A DNA stretch of 16,570 nt, taken from Gp7-AA10 sp041483175. Its GTDB lineage: Bacteria > Acidobacteriota > Thermoanaerobaculia > Gp7-AA8. Position numbers and translations under genes: made by a program. Location of the stretch: positions 1 through 16,570 of the forward strand of contig JBGPFD010000057.1 in the NCBI GenBank assembly GCA_041483175.1, given 5' to 3'. Below are positions 1-5,800 of the stretch, piece after piece (positions within the stretch are counted from its first letter, which is position 1; each line of letters opens with the position of its first letter). A model generated the notes under the pieces. It did not search any database and was not told the DNA's origin. It was given only the letters and a program-made list of their open reading frames with translations.

Positions 1-2
1 CT

Positions 3-551
3 GTAGAACGACTGCATGGCGAGGTTCCGCCCAGATGGGAGAGCTCGACCGCGGTCGATGGAAGCACGATTCTCCGTACCTCTGCCCGAGAGCGCCGCCC
101 GTTGGTCGGCTGCCTCGCCGGTGTCGCGGCCATCTGGTGGATTTTCATTGCTATGAGATGGTTCGTCAGCTCCATCTCCGGTCAACCGCTGCACGTCGGG
201 CCGGGCGACGTCATCGCCATCACGCTCGGGATCGTCTTCGCCTGGATGATTTTCGCGGCATGGCGGGCCAGAGAGACGATCAAAGTGAAGCGCAACGAGA
301 TCATCCATTCGAGATCGTTCGGTCCCTGGGAGTGGCAGCATCACTTCACCGACAGCGCGCTTCGCATTACCTACAATCAGGCGCGGGGCGGCGACGACCA
401 CTTCGTTCTCGAGGCGAGCGAGAACGAATCCTGGAAACGGCTCGCTTCGGAAATCAACGCCACGACGGAGGTTCTGGGGCTTGCGGAATTCCTGGCGAGG
501 CAGACCGGCTGGGATCTGGAGGTCGCCCCACAGGCGCGGCAGACACGATGA
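3..551 (+). CDS. Membrane-anchored protein with PH-like C-terminal region, 5' truncated
   Basis: The frame is open from the first complete codon at base 3 to the TGA at 549-551, with no stop and no convincing start, so the gene very probably begins upstream of the window. A TTG at 102 would make a 149-residue protein, but it sits in open frame without a clear ribosome site. About 182 residues are visible. Two hydrophobic helices (around GCLAGVAAIWWIFIAM and VIAITLGIVFAWMIFAAW) are joined by a short loop. About 90 soluble residues follow, beginning RETIKVKRNEIIHSRS, a pattern of short beta strands reminiscent of bacterial PH-like domains that follow paired helices. The end is hydrophilic. I do not recognise a specific family and can offer no function beyond inner-membrane localisation. 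It is separated by about 195 bases from the hydrolase downstream. Confidence 0.6.
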   Translation, partial: VERLHGEVPPRWESSTAVDGSTILRTSARERRPLVGCLAGVAAIWWIFIAMRWFVSSISGQPLHVGPGDVIAITLGIVFAWMIFAAWRARETIKVKRNEIIHSRSFGPWEWQHHFTDSALRITYNQARGGDDHFVLEASENESWKRLASEINATTEVLGLAEFLARQTGWDLEVAPQARQTR

Positions 552-713
552 ACAGGGGAACAACCCACCGCCGTTCCGCCAGTCGAGCCACCGTACGCGC
601 GCCCGAAGGCGAGCGTCATCGTCCCGTCGGCCAGAGCGGAATGTCTACCCGAATCGGAGAACGGGCACTGCATCGCCCCAGGCCGTCGAAATTCTGCCGC
701 CCAATTCCCCTCA

Positions 714-737
714 CCTATCTACCGATCGGTAGGTAGG
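714..737. promoter_or_regulatory. TetR-type operator palindrome before the hydrolase gene
   Basis: A 24-bp inverted repeat with 11 of 12 pairs matching; the inner 14 bases CTACCGATCGGTAG are a perfect palindrome. It ends 10 bases before the hydrolase ATG, so a bound protein would cover the promoter or the ribosome-binding region. Size, symmetry and AT/GC pattern are typical of TetR-family operators. No regulator gene is present in the window, so the binding protein is inferred. Confidence 0.6.
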
Positions 738-747
738 ATATGTAGAG

Positions 748-1812
748 ATGGCAACCACGAGCTCGCTGCGTGACCGCGCCCGGTATTTTGCAGTGCGCGC
801 GATGGCGCACCTGCCAGACCGAATGAAGATCTGGCTCTCCGGCACGCCGCCGGTGATCGTGGATGGGCAGCGGCTGGACGCGCAGTTACAGTTGTTGCTC
901 TCCTTCCGGCGCCGGCTCAGGGTGCCGGGACTGGTCGAGCCGACGGTGGCCGCCGGACGAGCGCGCTATCGCCGCGAGACGCTCGCCTTTCGCGGCCCCG
1001 TGACGAAGGTCGCTGCCGTTCGCGACCTGGAGATCGCCAGTGCGGGCGGGCCGCTGCGCGCCCGACATTACGCGCCGGATGACGGCCCAGCAGCACATCT
1101 GACGGTCTACTTTCACGGCGGCGGATTCGTCATCGGCGATCTCGACACGCACGACCAGCCGTGCCGCATTCTCTGTCACTACGCAGGAATCCATGTGCTG
1201 AGCGTCGAATACCGCCTGGCGCCGGAGCATCCGTTTCCCGCCGCCCTGGAAGATGCCGCCGCTGCACTGGGCTGGGCTCAGGCGAACACCGCGATGCTCG
1301 GTGCCGATCCAACGTGCGTCTCCATCGGCGGAGACAGCGCGGGTGCGAACCTGAGCGCTGTCGTCTCGTGCCTCACGTCGCGTGGAAAGCCGCCGCTGGC
1401 ACAGTTGCTGATCTATCCGCCGACCGACGGCATCACGCCGCGGCGCTCGTACGAACTCTTCGGCGAAGGCTTCTTCCTGTCCGCAAAGGACTGCAACGCT
1501 TTCGGGCGGTACTACGCCGGGACGGACACGCGCGACGGCGACGGCGATCCGCGTCGGTCACCGCTCCGTGCTTCCGATTTATCAAACTTGCCGCCGACGC
1601 TGGTGATCACGGCCGGCTTCGATCTCCTTCGCGACGAGGGGGAGGCCTACGCGCAGGCTCTCGCCTCGGCTGGAACCGTGACGCGCCTGCAGAAGCATCC
1701 AAGTCTCGGACATGGCTTTATCCACCTGACCGGTGTTTGCCCCGCAGCGCGACAGGCGATGGTGGACATCGCGCGCGAGTGGCGCGCATTGCTCGACGCG
1801 GCTCGACTCTGA
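748..1812 (+). CDS. Alpha/beta hydrolase, hormone-sensitive-lipase (HSL) family esterase
   Basis: A 354-residue carboxylesterase/lipase of the alpha/beta-hydrolase fold-3 (HSL) family, expected to hydrolyse short- to medium-chain acyl esters; the natural substrate is unknown. The oxyanion-hole motif HGGG is at residues 123-126. The nucleophile elbow GDSAG is at 195-199 with Ser197. The acid is Asp292 in the DLLRDEG segment, and the base is His322 in LGHGF. All three triad residues are in family order and spacing. There is no signal peptide, so it is probably cytoplasmic. The first 100 residues form the usual cap region. The ATG at 748 lacks a strong Shine-Dalgarno sequence; the 24-bp palindrome lies immediately upstream, which suggests control by a TetR-type repressor. 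The next gene starts 130 bases later and has its own strong ribosome site. Confidence 0.93.
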   Translation: MATTSSLRDRARYFAVRAMAHLPDRMKIWLSGTPPVIVDGQRLDAQLQLLLSFRRRLRVPGLVEPTVAAGRARYRRETLAFRGPVTKVAAVRDLEIASAGGPLRARHYAPDDGPAAHLTVYFHGGGFVIGDLDTHDQPCRILCHYAGIHVLSVEYRLAPEHPFPAALEDAAAALGWAQANTAMLGADPTCVSIGGDSAGANLSAVVSCLTSRGKPPLAQLLIYPPTDGITPRRSYELFGEGFFLSAKDCNAFGRYYAGTDTRDGDGDPRRSPLRASDLSNLPPTLVITAGFDLLRDEGEAYAQALASAGTVTRLQKHPSLGHGFIHLTGVCPAARQAMVDIAREWRALLDAARL

Positions 1813-1833
1813 CGAGTTTCATACCCTCATCAG
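1809..1833. terminator. Weak stem-loop at the hydrolase stop codon
   Basis: CTGACGAG (1809-1816) can pair with CTCATCAG (1826-1833), 7 of 8 pairs, around a 9-base loop; on the minus strand the odd pair becomes a G-U wobble. It overlaps the TGA at 1810-1812 and has no following T run. It may be a weak terminator or an mRNA-end structure. Confidence 0.25.
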
Positions 1834-1941
1834 AATCGCCCGATGGAAAAGACACGATCTGTTGACTCCCCCCAACTGCCTCGCGTACAAGTACGACTCC
1901 CCCACACGAAAACTACCTCACGCATGAAAGGAGGAGCCACT

Positions 1942-2406
1942 ATGAAACGGGTATCTCTATTCGCCCTTACGGTTCTCATGATCCTCGGAACCCTGCCGGT
2001 GCTCGCGCAGGAGAACTTTACGGAAGGTCCGGTTTCCCGAGTCATTCTCATTCACATCACACCCGGCCGAGCGGCCGACTTTTGGACCGATGTGCGGCAG
2101 AACCTGAAGCCAATCTTCGAGGAGTACAAGAAGCAAGGGATCGTCACGAACTACGGCTTCTTCACCAAGGTGACGACCGAGAATGCAGACGATTGGAATG
2201 TGGGGATCAGGCTTGACTACCAGAATTACGCGGCGCTCGACGGGCTCGCGGCGCGCACCGATCCGATCACGCTGAAGATCTACGGATCACGTGAAGCGCG
2301 TGCGGCGGCAGCGAAGCGACGGACCGAAAACGGGACCGCCGTCTCGAGCTTTCTGCTCCGCCAGGTCGATCCGAAGCCAATGCCTCCCGCTACTCCAAAG
2401 CCTTAG
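1942..2406 (+). CDS. Small secreted protein of unknown function
   Basis: A 154-residue exported protein. The ATG at 1942 is chosen because a strong Shine-Dalgarno AAAGGAGGA lies just upstream (about 1927-1935) and a standard signal peptide follows: MKR, a hydrophobic core to about residue 18, then a VLA/QE cleavage site near residues 22-23. The mature part is about 130 residues. It starts with a beta-strand-like segment (VSRVILIHITPG) and a helix (ADFWTDVRQNLKPIFEEYKK), then a strand, helix and strand (GIVTNYGFFTKVTT, WNVGIRLDYQNYAAL). This pattern resembles a ferredoxin-like alpha/beta barrel (Dabb/EthD-like). That resemblance is inferred from pattern only, and no catalytic residue is evident. 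The tail is proline-rich (PKPMPPATPKP). It is monocistronic, with a strong stem-loop just after it. Confidence 0.75.
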   Translation: MKRVSLFALTVLMILGTLPVLAQENFTEGPVSRVILIHITPGRAADFWTDVRQNLKPIFEEYKKQGIVTNYGFFTKVTTENADDWNVGIRLDYQNYAALDGLAARTDPITLKIYGSREARAAAAKRRTENGTAVSSFLLRQVDPKPMPPATPKP

Positions 2407-2428
2407 CCGGAGCAACGGAGTGCGGAGT

Positions 2429-2467
2429 GACGGAGACGCGGCGAGACGCTCTCGCCGCGTCTCCGTC
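2429..2467. terminator. Perfect 17-bp stem-loop after the small secreted gene
   Basis: Bases 2429-2445 pair perfectly with 2451-2467 around a five-base loop (ACGCT); the arm begins GACGGAGACGCGG. It starts 23 bases after the stop codon. No T run follows, so it is either a factor-assisted or GC-type terminator, or an mRNA-stabilising 3' hairpin. Confidence 0.65.
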
Positions 2468-2655
2468 GTATCAATCCCAAAGTCGCGCGAGATCACACGC
2501 TCGTCCCCAAAATCTGTCACTGTGACGGATCGATAACGCTCCGTAATCGCCGGGCGGGATCGCCTGCCCAAATCATTCCCAGGCCGGATACGGCAATCCT
2601 GGTTCCTGAACCCGTCCGCTCGCTGAGAAAGATCCGCGAGGTAAGTTCAAATGAT

Positions 2656-2691
2656 TGGTGGAGTTGAACGGGCTCGAGCCGTCGACCTCCG
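2656..2691 (-). other. tRNA-Ala-like 3' end fragment, possible attachment site
   Basis: Read on the minus strand this is the last third of a tRNA. Variable-loop sequence GGAGGTC is followed by T stem GACGG (2683-2679), seven-base loop CTCGAGC (2678-2672), T stem CCGTT (2671-2667), acceptor 3' strand CAACTCC (2666-2660), discriminator A and encoded CCA (2658-2656). The five T-stem pairs all form, one as G-U. The text closely resembles the 3' end of bacterial alanine tRNAs. No D arm, anticodon arm or 5' acceptor strand precedes it: the bases above 2691 cannot form an anticodon stem. T-loop position 54 is C rather than T. An isolated tRNA 3' end is the usual footprint of an element that integrated into a tRNA gene, in which case the element would lie on the higher-coordinate side. 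Confidence 0.55.
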
Positions 2692-2700
2692 AGTGCGATT

Positions 2701-2728
2701 TCCGCGTTTGTCTCGAGACATGCGCGGA
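2701..2728. repeat. Imperfect 28-bp inverted repeat next to the tRNA fragment
   Basis: Twelve of 14 base pairs match around a perfect 12-base core TGTCTCGAGACA (2709-2720), flanked by TCCGCG on the left and CGCGGA on the right. It starts 9 bases beyond the tRNA-like fragment. It could be a recombinase or excisionase binding site, an operator or a transcript hairpin; nothing in the sequence decides between these. Confidence 0.5.
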
Positions 2729-2856
2729 TACAGCCGGATGCAGCATTTCACCGCCGTCCGCATTCTTCTGGACTGGTCTGGAGAATGCGAACTAGACGCG
2801 AAATAGACACCATCAACTCGGCCAACCTTCGTTTTCAAAAAGTCGACCTACACGCA

Positions 2857-5800
2857 TCACGGGTGCACCGCCCTCCTCCTGCCGGTCGACGACTCCGGCG
2901 GCAGAACCGGGGCCACCGTAGTAATCCGCAGCACGCCGGTCGAAGGCACTCCTCCCGTCGGCGAGAAGACGAACGTGCGGGTGTCACCGGTTCGGCTGTC
3001 GGTTGACATGCCAACCGCCGAGATCACCGCATTGCCGCTGTCCGCGGAGACCCGGCACATCACGTTCGTTCGATCCTTGCGGCGATCGTCACTGTCCAGT
3101 TCCAGCGCCGCGAAAACGGTATCGAGTTTGAGCTGCTGGTACGCACCGATGTTGTAGCGCTTCTCCATGATTGCCACACTGCGGTTCCCCGCCTCGTAAA
3201 GCCCCACCAGCACCGTGCCGCTGGCGCCGCCGATCTCATTGATGTCTACGGCCCATCGCGTGCCGCGCGTTGCGTCGACCGACTGTTCGAGCCCATCGAG
3301 GTACAGCGGGTGCTTCGAGGACAGGCTCGAGAGCGCGTCAGAGAGCGTTGCCACGATCGGCAATCCGCTACTCACGGTCCAGGTCGTTCCTGTCAACGTA
3401 GCCAGCCGGGCGTAGATCTCAAATCCGGCGTCTGCCTGAATGAACACCGAGCCACTGGCCGTCTGTCCCTTCGGGATCCCGAAGAGATCCTCGAGCACGT
3501 TCTCGAACTGCAGCACGGTTCCCGACGGCAGTTGCAGCATCTTGTCGATCGGAGATGCCGCCGGACCGCTGGGGCGATACGTGACCACGGCCGTCTTTGA
3601 CGAGCCTGGTGTCGCCGCGAAGCCCATCGTGGTGCGCTGGCTCGGGCCGGTGGAAGAAGGACCGTTCAGTACGACAGGAGCAACCGCGCTGACCGATACG
3701 CCTGCTGCGCCAATCTTCGCCCGCCGCAGACGCGCGTACGCCGCGCCGGAGACGGTTCCCGTGGTTGGCTGACTCACCAGCGACGCGCCGTTGTTCCGCG
3801 TCGCATCGAGCATGGTTACCACGCCGGCCACCGAACCGCCGCCCGACTCGACGTCGAGCTCGATCCGACAACCATCGACAGGCTCACTACCGCCGAGTGC
3901 TGTGACCACGTTATCGATCCGCGTCTGTCCGTATCGCGCAACATCGACGAGGCGGTCGCCTTTGCGAGCCCCCTGCGCGTCAAACAGAATCGCCCGAACG
4001 CGCGTCGGCTCCGTCCCGCTCGTTTCGACGAGCGTCAGCGATGCGCGCGTGCTCGCATTCGCGCCGACGCCAACGATCACCTGCGAGGTGCCCAGCCGCG
4101 CTCCCTCGCCCAGGAGCAGCGTCGGCATCTCGTAGCTGTAGCTGCCGCCCGTAGTCAGCGGCGTGAAAACCGAGGACGAAACGATCAGGAATCCGATTTT
4201 CGCCGGGTCGGCGCGTACCTCGATCTGTCCCTGTGCCGGCGCCGAAAGGCCGAACACCTGCACCAGCGGATCGGTCAGTGTAACTACATCGTTTGGTGGA
4301 ATGACGATTGTCGCCCGTTTCACCGCTGACGCATTGAATCCATCGGATCCCGCGGGGGTGAAGAAAAGATCGGTCTGCACCGGATCGCTTCCGACGTTGG
4401 TGATGCGAACGCGCGAGAACTGCGGCGGCGCGCTCACAACGCCTGGAACGATGAATGAGCGGCTCCCCGGATCGAGAAGCGACGCACGACCGAACGACGT
4501 CGGCAGCGCGTCGTTGTCCTGCACCAGCAGGCGCGCCGTCTCGCCGTTCTTCGATCGCACTGTGAAGTACGTGTATCGCGGCAGAGCCGATCCACTCGGA
4601 GCTGAATATCGGTGAGTAGTCAGGCGGATCGAACGTGATGCCCCCGCCGGGATCGGCGTCGCATTCCAATCCTTTTCCGGAACGAGCCACACCTCAGGCC
4701 CGATCTCTGCGCCGAGCTCCATCGGTGCTGTTCCATCATTGCGAATGTCGACTTTGATCGGCGGGCGGTTCGCATCTTCGCTACCGGCGAATCCGGGAAA
4801 GAACGTGTACTCAGTCGGGACGCCGTTCGTGAGATAGGCCGGCCGCGAGGTTACCCCGCCGCCGACCTTCAGACTGACGAATGCATACGGCGTAATCGCC
4901 AGCGCGCGTCCCTCCGCGTTGACGACGATCAATCCCTGGTACACGCCGCTGACACTATTCGGAGGACCGTGGAACTCGATATCAAACGACTTGGGGGTCC
5001 TCGATTCGAGCGTGAACCTGCCCGAGTTCCCGCCGAGCGGATCGCGCCACGAAAAGAAAGTGAACGTTGGGTCCTGGAACGCACTGACGAGCACCGGCAG
5101 AGGGCTGTTGCCGAGGTTCTCGAGCGTGAATCGTGCTTTCTTGTCCTCCAGTTTGTCTCCCACGGCGGTAATGACGGCCTTCGGCTGAACGGTGAAGATG
5201 ACGTTCGCTGTTCCGGTGACGACGTTCACACCCTTGACCGCAGACACTGGACCGGGATGCGAGGGATCGCATCCTGGCACCGCACGCACACGGTGGTAGT
5301 ACGTTCCGGCGGTGGACGAGATGAACGAAGCGGACGTCGAAAAGCTCTGCTGCGAGTCGAGGATTGTTGCGAACGAAGAGCTGGTCGATCTCTCGACAAC
5401 GTAGTAACTATCCCGGCCTAGCTCGGGCAGCTCTTGCCAGGCAACGGTGTACGTCTGTCCGACACCGATGTTGCCTGGCGGAACGAAGATGATCGAAGTG
5501 GCGCCAGGAGTCGTGCAAACGCCGGCCGTGGTGAAGTTCGACGTGGGCGACGACAGGTTCTTCGTTGGATCGCACGCAACTTTCGCAACCACGCGCCAGT
5601 AGTACGTCGTCGAAAGCGTCAGGCCCGACACGCCGATCCGCGGTTTCGATACATCGACGAGGTAGAGAGGCGGCGGTGAGCTCGTGCCGAGGTAGACGTC
5701 GTAGCTCGAGGCATTCGAGGATGAGGACCAGTCGAGTGTCGTGGTGGTGGAAACGCCTACGGCGCCATTTGAAGGAGAGTTCAAACTGAACGGCCCCGCT

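Larger units (their letters stand above)
2407..2856. other. Non-coding junction between convergent gene ends
   Basis: A 450-base stretch between the end of the small secreted gene (+) and the end of the giant NHL gene (-). It contains the 17-bp stem-loop, a tRNA-like 3' fragment at 2656-2691 and an imperfect 28-bp inverted repeat at 2701-2728, each listed separately. The short open frames here have no ribosome sites or recognisable protein features. In 2468-2655 and 2729-2856 I see nothing further beyond a short GTCAC/GTGAC inverted repeat near 2517-2527. Confidence 0.6.

Noticed and set aside
35..736. Long plus-strand frame overlapping the first membrane-protein gene
   Set aside because: Its product is Arg/His-rich low-complexity text without domain features, while the overlapping frame encodes clear membrane helices; it is a GC-rich shadow.
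2647..2838. Small minus-strand frame over the tRNA-like fragment, as a possible integrase tail
   Set aside because: The Arg-rich translation comes from reading through the tRNA-like DNA; no catalytic Arg-His-Tyr integrase motifs are present.
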